Assembly: GCA_902766845.1 (NCBI GenBank)
Contig: CACXFD010000028.1
Location: forward strand, 1 to 28,177
DNA: 28,177 nucleotides
Source: an uncultured Lachnospiraceae bacterium
GTDB taxonomy: Bacteria; Bacillota; Clostridia; Lachnospirales; Lachnospiraceae
Reading direction: 5' to 3'
The position numbers were made by a program, and so were the translations under genes. Shown here one piece after another: positions 8,596 to 15,543 of this stretch. The notes below the pieces were generated by a model that was given only the letters and a program-made list of their open reading frames with translations, had not been told where the DNA came from and searched no databases. The first letter of the stretch is position 1. Each line of letters starts with the position of its first letter.

Positions 8596-8868
8596 TCAGA
8601 TCTCTTCTCCCAGACCGCTCTCGATCAGTGACACGATGGTCTCCAGCGCCTGTTCCTCATTTTTTCCCTTGCAGGTGAATTCGAGTTCGTCCCCGCACGA
8701 GACGCACGCGCCGAGCACGCTGAGCACGCTCTTGGCGTTCCCGCTGACGTTCCCGAACCGGAACGTGATCGCGCAGCCTTCGAATTTCACGGCCGCGTTG
8801 CAGAGCACCCCGGCCGGCCGCAGGTGCAGCCCGCTCGGATTGATGACTTTGACTTTCTTTGATACCAT
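8596..8868 (-). CDS. ptsH: HPr family phosphocarrier protein
   Basis: A 90-residue HPr-fold protein. The active-site block is NPSGLHLRPAG with His15 followed two residues later by Arg17, so the PEP-dependent phosphorylation site is intact; Leu16 replaces the usual Ala. The regulatory block AKSVLSVLGA keeps a serine at position 47, corresponding to the HPr-kinase site Ser46 of Bacillus. The rest (VSCGDELEFTCKGKNEEQALETIVSLIESGLGEE) follows the HPr pattern. It is not next to ptsI but between cdaR (12 bp upstream) and the Wzy-like gene (1 bp downstream). It may be the general sugar-transport HPr or a paralogue with a mainly regulatory job; the window cannot decide. The ribosome site AAAGGA lies 7-8 nt from the ATG. 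Confidence 0.92.
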   Translation of the reverse strand: MVSKKVKVINPSGLHLRPAGVLCNAAVKFEGCAITFRFGNVSGNAKSVLSVLGACVSCGDELEFTCKGKNEEQALETIVSLIESGLGEEI

Positions 8869-8880
8869 GGCTTGTTTCCT

Positions 8881-10224
8881 TTATTCTTCCGTACCGCGGT
8901 CCGATTCCTCGGTCTCCGGTACCGTGCTTTCCGGTTCTGTCTGCCCTTCGGCGGTCTCGTCCGTTTCCGACTCGGTGCTTTCCGGCTCCGCGGCCACGAG
9001 GACCGTGACCGGCTGATACGAGGTGATCTCATACGCGCCGGCTTCGAGCGTCACCTGCGGCTCCAGGCGGTGCGTGCCGGCGTCCAGTCCGCCGACCGCT
9101 GCGACCGGATGCAGGCCGGCCACCGTCACATGTTCCAGGTCCTCCGCGAGCCCGCGCAGCGTCACGCTCCCGGCCGACCCGTCCGCGATCTCATAGAGGA
9201 AGCCGGGCTCCCGCCCCTCCAGCGTGATCTCTTCGGGTTCGAACGAGAACGTACGGCTCTCGAGCTTCTCAATGACCAGCGTGACGGTCAGCGACCGCTC
9301 CGCGTCCGCGGCGAGGCTGATGCCGTCCGGCAGGAACTCCGTCAGGTCCAGTACGACCACGCGGTCCGACGAGGCGCCTTCCACCGACAGCCGGTCCGTA
9401 TCCACGACCAGGCTCGTAAAGTTCCCGAGGGCCGATTTCAGTCCGTATACCGTAGCGGTGGCCTGGCTCAGGACCGCCTCGCTGTAGAGGTATCCTTCCG
9501 CAGCCGTCCCGCTGACCGGGCCGAGCACGATCGGGACCGTGCTGGATTTCAGGATCTGCATCGAAACGCTGACCGTATCCGTGCTGAGCTCCAGCTGCTG
9601 GTCGGACAGCACGACCGCGTCTCCGTTCTTGTCATAGAGCTGGACCGCTCCGTCCACGCTCACCGCCCCGACCTGATCCGTCACGTCCACGACTACCGAC
9701 GCGCGCCCCAGGCGGGCCAGGTTCCGGGCCGGGCCGGTCACATGGACCGAGGCGGGCGAGGCGGCCTGACTCACGACCGTGTAGCCGTCCGCCAGCGTGC
9801 CGCGCGTATCGATCTCGACCGGAAGCTCCAGCGAATCGAGCTCATCGGTGGTGATCCGCGCGACCGTGGTCCGCAGCGTCACGGTGTTCTCCCGGATGGA
9901 GCTGTCGTTGATCCGCATATGGATGGGCAGCGTCCCGGTATCCGGATACCATTCATTCATGTCCACGTACAGCGTGAAATCCGACGCGGTCACGCTGTTC
10001 CACTGGCTCTGACGGACGTTCACCATCACCGAGCCGACCGTGTCCACCGTATACGTTTTTCCGATGTTCGTCAGGACCTCTTCGTTTTCCACCGTGATCG
10101 GCAGGTTCGAGATCGTCTTGACGATGGTCGCGTCGGTGCTGTTCACGACGCCGAGCCATAAGAGGACGGCCAGCGCCAGCGACAGCAGCTTCAAGCCGAT
10201 ATTATTCGTCAGCTTTTTTGCCAT
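8881..10224 (-). CDS. cdaR: CdaR/YbbR-domain regulator of diadenylate cyclase
   Basis: A 447-residue membrane-anchored protein. Residues 1-9 are basic and 10-28 form a single membrane segment (GLKLLSLALAVLLWLGVVN). The remainder is an extracytoplasmic beta-rich region with about four YbbR-type repeats, each showing the pattern of a glycine-containing turn and V-x-V-x-G-P/L-x-x-L/N (for example VHVTGPARNLARL and VTLRGLAEDLEHV). The C-terminal 40 residues are low-complexity Glu/Ser/Thr. CdaR proteins modulate the activity of CdaA, the membrane c-di-AMP synthase. Its start lies inside the end of cdaA (23-nt overlap), so the two are translationally coupled. The acidic tail is unlikely to be part of the fold and may face the wall. 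Confidence 0.93.
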   Translation of the reverse strand: MAKKLTNNIGLKLLSLALAVLLWLGVVNSTDATIVKTISNLPITVENEEVLTNIGKTYTVDTVGSVMVNVRQSQWNSVTASDFTLYVDMNEWYPDTGTLPIHMRINDSSIRENTVTLRTTVARITTDELDSLELPVEIDTRGTLADGYTVVSQAASPASVHVTGPARNLARLGRASVVVDVTDQVGAVSVDGAVQLYDKNGDAVVLSDQQLELSTDTVSVSMQILKSSTVPIVLGPVSGTAAEGYLYSEAVLSQATATVYGLKSALGNFTSLVVDTDRLSVEGASSDRVVVLDLTEFLPDGISLAADAERSLTVTLVIEKLESRTFSFEPEEITLEGREPGFLYEIADGSAGSVTLRGLAEDLEHVTVAGLHPVAAVGGLDAGTHRLEPQVTLEAGAYEITSYQPVTVLVAAEPESTESETDETAEGQTEPESTVPETEESDRGTEE

Positions 10225-11068
10225 TGCTCAGCCATCCTTTCCAGAATTGTTTCTTTTCCTGCGGCTTGGACACGCACAGGCGCATCAGCTCCGCGCGCAG
10301 GTCCTCGGGACTCAGGCCCCGGTACAGGTCCGTCTCATACGCCATCGAGATCTTGCCGGTCTCCTCCGATACGATGACCGTGACCGAATCCGTGACTTCA
10401 CTGATGCCGACGCCGGCCCGGTGACGGGTCCCGAGCGCCTTCGAGATGGTGCGGTTCTCCGACAGCGGCAGGTAGCAGGTGGCCGCGGCTACGCGGTCTC
10501 CGCGCACGATGACGGCGCCGTCATGCAGCGGCGTGTTGTGTTCAAAGATATTGATCAGCAGCGGCGCGGTCAGCTTGGCGTCCACCGCGATGCCGGTGCG
10601 TTCATACTCTCCGAGCCCCACGGAACGCTCGATCACGATCAGGGCGCCGGTGCGGGCGCGTCCCATCACCTCCGCGGCCTCGACGATCTGGTTCGCGCAT
10701 TCCTCGGTGAACCCGCGGCTGCTGTTGTGCGGTCCCAGCAGGTCCCCGAAGATGCCCCGCGTGCCCATCTGCTCCAGCGCGCGGCGGATCTCCGGCTGAA
10801 AGATCACGATCAGCGCGATGATACCGACGCTGAAGATGTTCTCCACGAGCCAGAGGATCGTGTTCATCTGGAAGATGTTCGCGATCAGGATAAAGGCGAG
10901 CAGAACGAGCCCGCCCTTCAGCAGCGCCCACGTATTGGTCCTCTTGATCCAGGCGATGATCGTATAGAACAGCACCGCGAGGATCAGGATCTCCAGCACG
11001 TCGACGACGCGGATGTGCGGGATGCCCGCCGAAAAATATTTGTTGAAGAATTCGGATATCGCCTGCAT
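10202..11068 (-). CDS. cdaA: Membrane diadenylate cyclase CdaA (c-di-AMP synthase)
   Basis: A 288-residue enzyme that condenses two ATP into cyclic di-AMP, the messenger controlling potassium/osmolyte transport and wall homeostasis in Firmicutes. Three N-terminal membrane segments (about residues 23-40, 46-66 and 69-90) precede the DAC domain. Catalytic motifs are intact: DGAVIV at 183-188 and GTRHRAG at 213-219, with the FQPEIRRALEQ linker helix between membrane and catalytic parts. A charged C-terminal extension follows. It overlaps cdaR by 23 nt, the usual partner arrangement, but the glmM gene often found next to the pair is not adjacent here. Instead HPr and polysaccharide genes follow. 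The ribosome site AAGGAAGG lies just before the ATG. Confidence 0.96.
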   Translation of the reverse strand: MQAISEFFNKYFSAGIPHIRVVDVLEILILAVLFYTIIAWIKRTNTWALLKGGLVLLAFILIANIFQMNTILWLVENIFSVGIIALIVIFQPEIRRALEQMGTRGIFGDLLGPHNSSRGFTEECANQIVEAAEVMGRARTGALIVIERSVGLGEYERTGIAVDAKLTAPLLINIFEHNTPLHDGAVIVRGDRVAAATCYLPLSENRTISKALGTRHRAGVGISEVTDSVTVIVSEETGKISMAYETDLYRGLSPEDLRAELMRLCVSKPQEKKQFWKGWLSNGKKADE

Positions 11069-11180
11069 GGTTCCTTCCTTTTTCCGTTTTAGCTCTTACA
11101 CGGCGGCCGCGGGCCGCCTTCGGGAACTCTCTCAAGGCTGCGTGGCCCCGGGCGCTTTCCGACCTTTTGGGCCGCTCCGG

Positions 11181-12530
11181 TCAGGTCTTGTCCGCGGTCT
11201 CCTCGCGGGAGGCCTCGTGGGCGCTGGTGCCCAGCTCTTTGGAGCCGGAGACCGATTCCACGAACATCTCCTCGAGCGCGGCCTCGATCCGCTCCTCCAG
11301 TCCCTGCGAAAGGATCTCCTCCTCTTCCGGCGCCAGATCCACCGGGGCTTCCTCGGAGGATACGGCCGGCTGATCCGGGCGAGACGTCTGATCCAGGCGC
11401 GCTGTCTGATCCAGGCGCGCTGTCTGATCCAGGCGGGATGTCTGGTCCAGGCGCGACGTCTGGTCCTTCACGGCGTCCCGGGCCTTCTGCAGGTCCATGG
11501 TGCGGCCTTCGAAGACATCCGCCTCGAACGCCTTGGCTTCCGGCACCGGCGCGGCCGCGCGCGCGGGCTCTTCCCGGTCTTCCTCCGGCCGGCTCTTCTT
11601 GCGGCCGGCGATCTGCGTGACCGTCACGTCGGTCTGGGCGACCGCGTACTTGGGCACGGCCTTGACGTAGTAATAATACGTATCGTCCTCGAACTGCGCG
11701 TATTCGGTGCGCGTGTAATCCAGCAGGAAGAAGAAGAATTCAAGGATCAGCGCCAGCACGATCGAGATCAGCGTCCCCGCGATCACCCAGCCCACCGGGA
11801 GCGAGGTGATATCCAGCGCAAAGATCCCGCCGAGGATCCCGGCGACCGACAGCACGCCGCCGGCCAGGATCGCGATCAGCCAGGCATACTGGACGCTGAG
11901 CCTGCGCACGGCCCAGACCACGATCACGACCGCGCAGAACACCGCGATCAGGAGCCACATGGCCTTGGCGTCCTTCAGGTACAGGATCAGCTGGGTATAG
12001 CGCTGCAGCACCGGCAGCGAGGACGGATCCCGCAGCGAGGAGGCGTTCGTCTGCACGAAGCGGATGATGTAGCTGATCATCACGCCCAGGCCTACCGGGA
12101 TGGCGCCGAACGGCCCCATCATCAGGCCCACGCAGATCGGGATCACGTACGGGATATGGAACATGTACAGGAGCGGGAGCAGCACCACGATGATGCTGTT
12201 TCCGGGCTGGAACACGTAGTAAGCGCAGAACATCACGAGGAAGATCACCGCCACGGTCAGGAACACTTCCGTGGACAGCGCCCACAGATGCGCGAGCAGG
12301 ACGATCATCGCGAAGAACGATACGCTGCCCCAGGAGAGCAGGCCGCAGATCACGGCCAGCAGCGCCTCCACGCCCGGGTGCCGGAGCACGGACATGTATC
12401 CGAGCGAGCGGCCCAGCATGAAGAAAGCGAGGAACGCGGTCAGCGCCCGCAGGGCGGGATCGATATAGCGGCTGTATTTTCCGTAGAACGCGCGCAGCCA
12501 GTCGCGGAAGAGCAGGACGCGAACGATCAT
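11181..12530 (-). CDS. Uncharacterised polytopic membrane protein with repeat-containing cytoplasmic tail, upstream of cdaA
   Basis: A 449-residue protein I do not recognise. About eight hydrophobic segments span residues 27-270, including GNSIIVVLLPLLYMF and a glycine-rich GPFGAIPVGLGVMISYIIRF block near 139-158. Residues 275-310 form a soluble stretch beginning TEYAQFEDDTYYYYVKAVPK. A hydrophilic tail (311-449) contains five consecutive six-residue repeats (DQTSRL-type, 356-385) and an acidic, possibly helical end (LSQGLEERIEAALEEMF). The ATG overlaps the stop of the 140-residue gene upstream. It ends 112 bp before cdaA on the same strand with no clear terminator between. The glycine/proline-rich core could suggest a transporter or channel, but no family motif supports that. 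Position makes a link to c-di-AMP signalling or wall assembly plausible. Confidence 0.75.
   Translation of the reverse strand: MIVRVLLFRDWLRAFYGKYSRYIDPALRALTAFLAFFMLGRSLGYMSVLRHPGVEALLAVICGLLSWGSVSFFAMIVLLAHLWALSTEVFLTVAVIFLVMFCAYYVFQPGNSIIVVLLPLLYMFHIPYVIPICVGLMMGPFGAIPVGLGVMISYIIRFVQTNASSLRDPSSLPVLQRYTQLILYLKDAKAMWLLIAVFCAVVIVVWAVRRLSVQYAWLIAILAGGVLSVAGILGGIFALDITSLPVGWVIAGTLISIVLALILEFFFFLLDYTRTEYAQFEDDTYYYYVKAVPKYAVAQTDVTVTQIAGRKKSRPEEDREEPARAAAPVPEAKAFEADVFEGRTMDLQKARDAVKDQTSRLDQTSRLDQTARLDQTARLDQTSRPDQPAVSSEEAPVDLAPEEEEILSQGLEERIEAALEEMFVESVSGSKELGTSAHEASREETADKT
11376..11465 (-). repeat. Five in-frame 18-bp tandem repeats in the cdaA-upstream membrane protein gene
   Basis: Five consecutive 18-bp units encode DQTSRL, DQTSRL, DQTARL, DQTARL and DQTSRP, with a partial sixth unit (DQP). 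The units are nearly identical at DNA level, so copy number may vary by slippage without breaking the frame. They lie in the hydrophilic C-terminal tail, outside the membrane segments. Confidence 0.9.
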
Positions 12531-12949
12531 TTCTCTTTCTCCTTTCCGCTCTCCGCGGTCTCGGGCGCTTCATACGACCGGGCCAGGTCTTTCAGCGTCT
12601 GCGCGTACTCCCGCAGATGCCGGCGGCGGATCCGGTAACGAAGGGTGTAGACGATCAGGCTGATCATCAGATACGCGACCAGCACGATCGCGTAATACAG
12701 CAGGATCTTGCCGGCCAGCCCGAGCAGGCCGTGGATCGTGGTCTGCGTCAGGACCTCCTCCCAGTGGTATGCCATCCACATGGCAACGCCGGCCAGAAAG
12801 CCGACCGTCACGACGATCAGCGTCTGGACCGTATGCAGGGCCACGTAATCATCCCGGAAGTACTGCCCTGTGCGCAGTTCTTTCCTCTGCTGCTTCTCCG
12901 CGTACAGCGAGGCCCGCGTCATCTGTTTGATCTTTTCGGGATCCAGCAT
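12527..12949 (-). CDS. Small two-TM protein, first gene of the cdaA transcription unit
   Basis: A 140-residue protein I cannot assign to a named family. A charged N-terminus (residues 1-37, with the pattern AEKQQRKELRTGQYFRDDYVALHTVQ) precedes two membrane segments (about 42-60 and 80-103). A basic juxtamembrane stretch (RYRIRRRHLREYAQ) and a short acidic tail follow. The stop and the ATG of the 449-residue membrane protein overlap (ATGA), so the two are translationally coupled and probably act together. A ribosome site AAAGGA precedes the ATG by about 9 nt. With its partner it opens the transcription unit that contains cdaA and cdaR. An accessory subunit of the polytopic protein is one possibility, but nothing in the sequence proves it. 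Confidence 0.75.
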   Translation of the reverse strand: MLDPEKIKQMTRASLYAEKQQRKELRTGQYFRDDYVALHTVQTLIVVTVGFLAGVAMWMAYHWEEVLTQTTIHGLLGLAGKILLYYAIVLVAYLMISLIVYTLRYRIRRRHLREYAQTLKDLARSYEAPETAESGKEKEK

Positions 12950-13140
12950 CGGAGCGGTTCCTTTCGCGTAAATAGTCTGTAAGGCTCATCGGACGCCCTC
13001 GCGGCGGCCGCGAACGCCCTTCAATCGTACCAAAGCAAGCGCCTGCCGGTCCTGTTCCCGGGGCAGCCGCTCTCCCTGTGTACGCTTGCCCGCGGCCGGC
13101 CGCCCGTAAAACGAAAATGGCCCGTCCGCTTCGTGGTTTC

Positions 13141-13149
13141 AGTATACCA
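13141..13149 (-). promoter_or_regulatory. Extended -10 promoter for the cdaA/polysaccharide unit
   Basis: Minus-strand TATACT (13141-13146) preceded by TGG (13147-13149) forms an extended -10 element. No good -35 is present at 16-18 bp. The element lies inside an imperfect inverted repeat, GTGGT...ACCAC (13133-13150), that could bind a regulator. A start site near 13134 would give a leader of about 185 nt. Confidence 0.55.
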
Positions 13150-13260
13150 CACATCACCCGGATTGAATAGTGCAAAATCCTGACTTTTCTGTGTCGAAAG
13201 CATTTCAAAAAGCACCCGGAATTGTGACGGATATCCAGCTCCACGGCCGCGTCCGCAGAC

Positions 13261-13290
13261 AAAAAAGCCCGCAGGCATCTGCCTGCGGGC
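13261..13290 (-). terminator. Rho-independent terminator of hsp20
   Basis: Ten or eleven GC-rich base pairs (13267-13277 with 13280-13290) with a very short loop, followed on the minus strand by six T (13261-13266). It lies 33 bp after the hsp20 stop and before the next promoter, isolating hsp20 as a single-gene unit. Confidence 0.93.
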
Positions 13291-13322
13291 TTTCGCGTTT
13301 TCCCTGTTCTGTTGTTGGCCGG

Positions 13323-13778
13323 TCAGCCTTCGATCTGGATGGTCTTCTTTTCGGGGACCTTCGGGGCGTCCTTCTTCGGGACGCACAGCGTCAGCACGCC
13401 GTTCTCGTATTTCGCCTTGATGTCTTCTTCGGTGAGGTTCTCGCCCACGTAGAAGCTTCTCTGCATCGAGCCCGAGTACCGTTCTCTGCGGATGACCTTG
13501 CCCTTCTTCTCCTCTTCCTTCTCCATGCCCTTGGCTGCGCTGACGGTCAGGTAGCCGCCGGTCAGATCCAGATGGATGTCTTCTTTCTTGAAGCCGGGCA
13601 GGTCGATGGCCACGTCGTAATGATCATCATGTTCATGGACGTCCGTCTTCATCATATGGTCCGCATGGCGGCCGTACAGCTTGCGTTCGGTCTGATCCAT
13701 ATCTCTGAATTCCGGGAATTCCGGGAAGCGGAACCAGTCATCCAATAAGTTCTCTTCAAAAATGCTGGGCAGTAACAT
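13323..13778 (-). CDS. Small heat-shock protein, Hsp20/alpha-crystallin family
   Basis: A 151-residue ATP-independent holdase chaperone. The N-terminal arm is aromatic-rich (FEENLLDDWFRFPEFPEFRDM). The alpha-crystallin domain spans about residues 43-138, with MKTDVHEHDDHYDVAIDLPGFKKEDIHLDL at its start and the conserved ENGVLTLCVPKK near 125-136. The C-terminal extension carries the IxI-type motif (TIQIEG) used for oligomer assembly. The gene is monocistronic, with its own promoter, a perfect CIRCE operator and a terminator. A strong AAAGGAGG ribosome site lies 8 nt before the ATG and can pair with an upstream U-rich segment. Regulation by HrcA is expected from CIRCE; HrcA itself is not in the window. 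Confidence 0.95.
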   Translation of the reverse strand: MLLPSIFEENLLDDWFRFPEFPEFRDMDQTERKLYGRHADHMMKTDVHEHDDHYDVAIDLPGFKKEDIHLDLTGGYLTVSAAKGMEKEEEKKGKVIRRERYSGSMQRSFYVGENLTEEDIKAKYENGVLTLCVPKKDAPKVPEKKTIQIEG

Positions 13779-13782
13779 GATC

Positions 13783-13810
13783 TATTCCTCCTTTACTCAG
13801 TCGAAAAATA
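13783..13810 (-). promoter_or_regulatory. Candidate fourU-type RNA thermometer covering the hsp20 ribosome site
   Basis: In the transcript, an 8-nt segment UAUUUUUC (13810 down to 13803) can pair without gaps with GAGGAAUA (13790 down to 13783). This includes UUUU against AGGA with two central U-G wobbles, and the loop is 12 nt. The pairing covers the GAGG half of the AAAGGAGG ribosome site (13787-13794). UUUU:AGGA pairing is the defining feature of fourU thermometers, and small heat-shock genes are their classic hosts. The stem is weak, as expected for a melting switch. This rests on hand pairing only; no folding was run. Confidence 0.5.
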
Positions 13811-13953
13811 CGTTTCTGTCGAGCAAGGGGACGGACTGTTTCGGGCCGGCCGCTTCGATGCCGTTTCCGTACCGCGCGGCCTTTTTGGCCTTTGACCTTT
13901 CCGGAGGTCCCGGCCGGTTCCCCGAACGTCCTCCGTTCCTTCGTTCTGCCTAC

Positions 13954-13982
13954 GTTATACCACACTTGTTAGCACTCGTCAA
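13954..13982 (-). promoter_or_regulatory. Sigma-A promoter of hsp20
   Basis: Minus-strand TTGACG (-35, 13977-13982), a 17-bp spacer and TATAAC (-10, 13954-13959). The predicted start near 13947 gives a leader of about 168 nt. The -35 lies in the centre of the CIRCE element. Confidence 0.85.
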
Positions 13983-13995
13983 GAGTGAGTGCTAA
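13969..13995. promoter_or_regulatory. CIRCE element (HrcA operator)
   Basis: A perfect inverted repeat TTAGCACTC (13969-13977), 9-nt spacer, GAGTGCTAA (13987-13995), identical to the CIRCE consensus. Bound HrcA would cover the -35 of the hsp20 promoter and block initiation; repression is relieved on heat or misfolding stress. Confidence 0.97.
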
Positions 13996-14027
13996 CAAAA
14001 TTTGTGAATTTTTTGTGTCCTCCGTCC

Positions 14028-15440
14028 TTACCGGTCTGCGCCGGCCGCAGCCGCTTCCTCCGCCAGCCGCTTCACGCGCCGGTACTGCGTGATCCGCATC
14101 GTCAAAAAGCAGGCCAGTCCGCCGATCACGTTGGAGACCGGTTCCGCGAGGAACACGCCGGTCACGCCGAAGCCCAGCGCCGGCAGGACCAGCGCGAGAG
14201 GCACCACGATGATGACCTTCCGGAGCAGCGAGAAAAAGATGCCGTGGCGCGCGTCGCCGAGGGCCTGGAAGACCATCTGCCCCGCGAACTGCAGCGCCAT
14301 GAAGACAAAGCCGAAGAAGTAGAGCCGCAGCATGCCGATGCCAAGTTCCGTCATCTGCGCGTCATCGGAGAAGATGCCGAACCACAGCCGCGGGAACAGC
14401 ACCACGGCCAGCCAGGCGAGCGCGGTATAGACCACGCCGATCACGGTGCCCGTATCGATCCCCTGCAGCACGCGCCGGTACGCCTTTGCCCCGTAATTGA
14501 AGCTGATGACCGGCTGGGACCCGCTCGTGACGCCGTTGACCGGGAGCGTGAAGATCTCGCGGACGGAATTGACCACGGTCATGATGCCCACATAGATATC
14601 GCCGCCGTAGCGCTGGAGCGTGCTGTTGCAGACGACCTGGACCAGGAAATTGGTCGCCTGGACGATGAAGTGCGGCATGCCGATCCGGATGATGTCCGGG
14701 GTGATCCCGCGGCGGATCCGCACGTTCTCCCGCCGCAGCCGGATCAGCGCGACGCGCCCGCACAGGAAGGACAGGATCCAGGCCGCGGACACGGTCTGGC
14801 TGATCACGGTCGCGATCGCCGCGCCGGCCACGCCCAGCTTCAGCACGAAGATGAACAGCGGATCCAGCACGATGTTGAGCCCGGCTCCGAGCACGATCGA
14901 CATCATGCCGATCCGCGGGAAGCCCTGGGCGTTGATGTAGTTGTTCAGGCCCGTCGCGAGCATGGACGGGACGGTCCCGATCAGGTAGATCCGCAGGTAC
15001 GCGGACGCGTAGGCGTACGATACGTCGCTCGCGCCGAACGCGTACAGGACCGGCCGGCAGAATGCGTAGCCGAGCACGGTCAGGACCGCGCCGGAGACCA
15101 GGATCAGCGCGCAGGAATTGCCGAGGATCCGCCCCGCGGTCACCTCGTCCCCGGCGCCGCGCCGCATCGAAAAGAGCGGGACGCCCCCGTTCCCGAACAG
15201 GGCCGCAAAGGCCAGGATCAGCGTGATGCACGGAAACGTGAGGCCCACGCCGGTCAGCGCCATGCCGTCCCCGCCGTTCATGTGCCCGATGTAGATCCGG
15301 TCCACGACATTGTAGAGCAGGTGGACCAGCTGGGCCAGCGTCAGCGGGACGGCCTGGGCCACGATGTTCTTCCAGACCGGGCCTTTGGAAAAATCGTTCG
15401 TATGCAGTTTTGAGGTCGTGACTTCCGGCTGTCCGCTCAT
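14028..15440 (-). CDS. MATE family efflux transporter
   Basis: A 470-residue, twelve-segment membrane protein of the MATE family, cation-coupled multidrug or metabolite exporters. Family landmarks include PLTLAQLVHLLYNVVDRIYIGHM in the first segment, GLTFPCITLILAFAALFGNGGVPLFSMRRGAGD in the second, a YINAQGFPRIGMMSIVLGAGLNIVLDPLFIF block near 165-200, and the second-half repeat VNGVTSGSQPVISFNYGAKAYRR. Substrate cannot be predicted. An ATG at 15455 would add five residues; I chose 15440 because a GAGG lies about 9 nt upstream. The gene follows the alpha/beta hydrolase by 103 bp. No convincing terminator separates it from the hsp20 promoter downstream. Confidence 0.93.
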   Translation of the reverse strand: MSGQPEVTTSKLHTNDFSKGPVWKNIVAQAVPLTLAQLVHLLYNVVDRIYIGHMNGGDGMALTGVGLTFPCITLILAFAALFGNGGVPLFSMRRGAGDEVTAGRILGNSCALILVSGAVLTVLGYAFCRPVLYAFGASDVSYAYASAYLRIYLIGTVPSMLATGLNNYINAQGFPRIGMMSIVLGAGLNIVLDPLFIFVLKLGVAGAAIATVISQTVSAAWILSFLCGRVALIRLRRENVRIRRGITPDIIRIGMPHFIVQATNFLVQVVCNSTLQRYGGDIYVGIMTVVNSVREIFTLPVNGVTSGSQPVISFNYGAKAYRRVLQGIDTGTVIGVVYTALAWLAVVLFPRLWFGIFSDDAQMTELGIGMLRLYFFGFVFMALQFAGQMVFQALGDARHGIFFSLLRKVIIVVPLALVLPALGFGVTGVFLAEPVSNVIGGLACFLTMRITQYRRVKRLAEEAAAAGADR

Positions 15441-15543
15441 GTCTCTTCGCCTCATTTCGTATGTTCCGTTCTCCGGCCGCAGGCTGTCGGCACCGGCCGT
15501 CAGCCGAGGCCGCTCCGTTGCGGCCGACCCGCAGGGCCGGCCG

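Larger units (their letters stand above)
12950..13322. other. Intergenic region between hsp20 and the cdaA unit
   Basis: This 373-bp stretch holds the hsp20 terminator (13261-13290), an extended -10 promoter reading toward the cdaA unit (13141-13149) and a long GC-rich leader (about 13134 down to 12950). The leader contains short self-complementary GC blocks near 13000-13015 and 13090-13110. I looked for a c-di-AMP riboswitch core and for a small gene and could not support either. Confidence 0.5.

Noticed and set aside
11099..11120. GC-rich inverted repeat between the 449-residue protein gene and cdaA as a terminator.
   Set aside because: No T-tract follows on the minus strand, so continued transcription into cdaA is more likely.
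12950..13140. Possible c-di-AMP (ydaO-type) riboswitch in the long leader before the cdaA unit.
   Set aside because: I could not identify the conserved core motifs by eye. A covariance search (Infernal with the ydaO-yuaA model) would settle it.
12849..13262. Minus-strand open frame across the cdaA-unit leader, including a short ATG at 12989 (MSLTDYLRERN).
   Set aside because: It overlaps the 140-residue gene out of frame, spans the promoter and lacks a good ribosome site or any domain.
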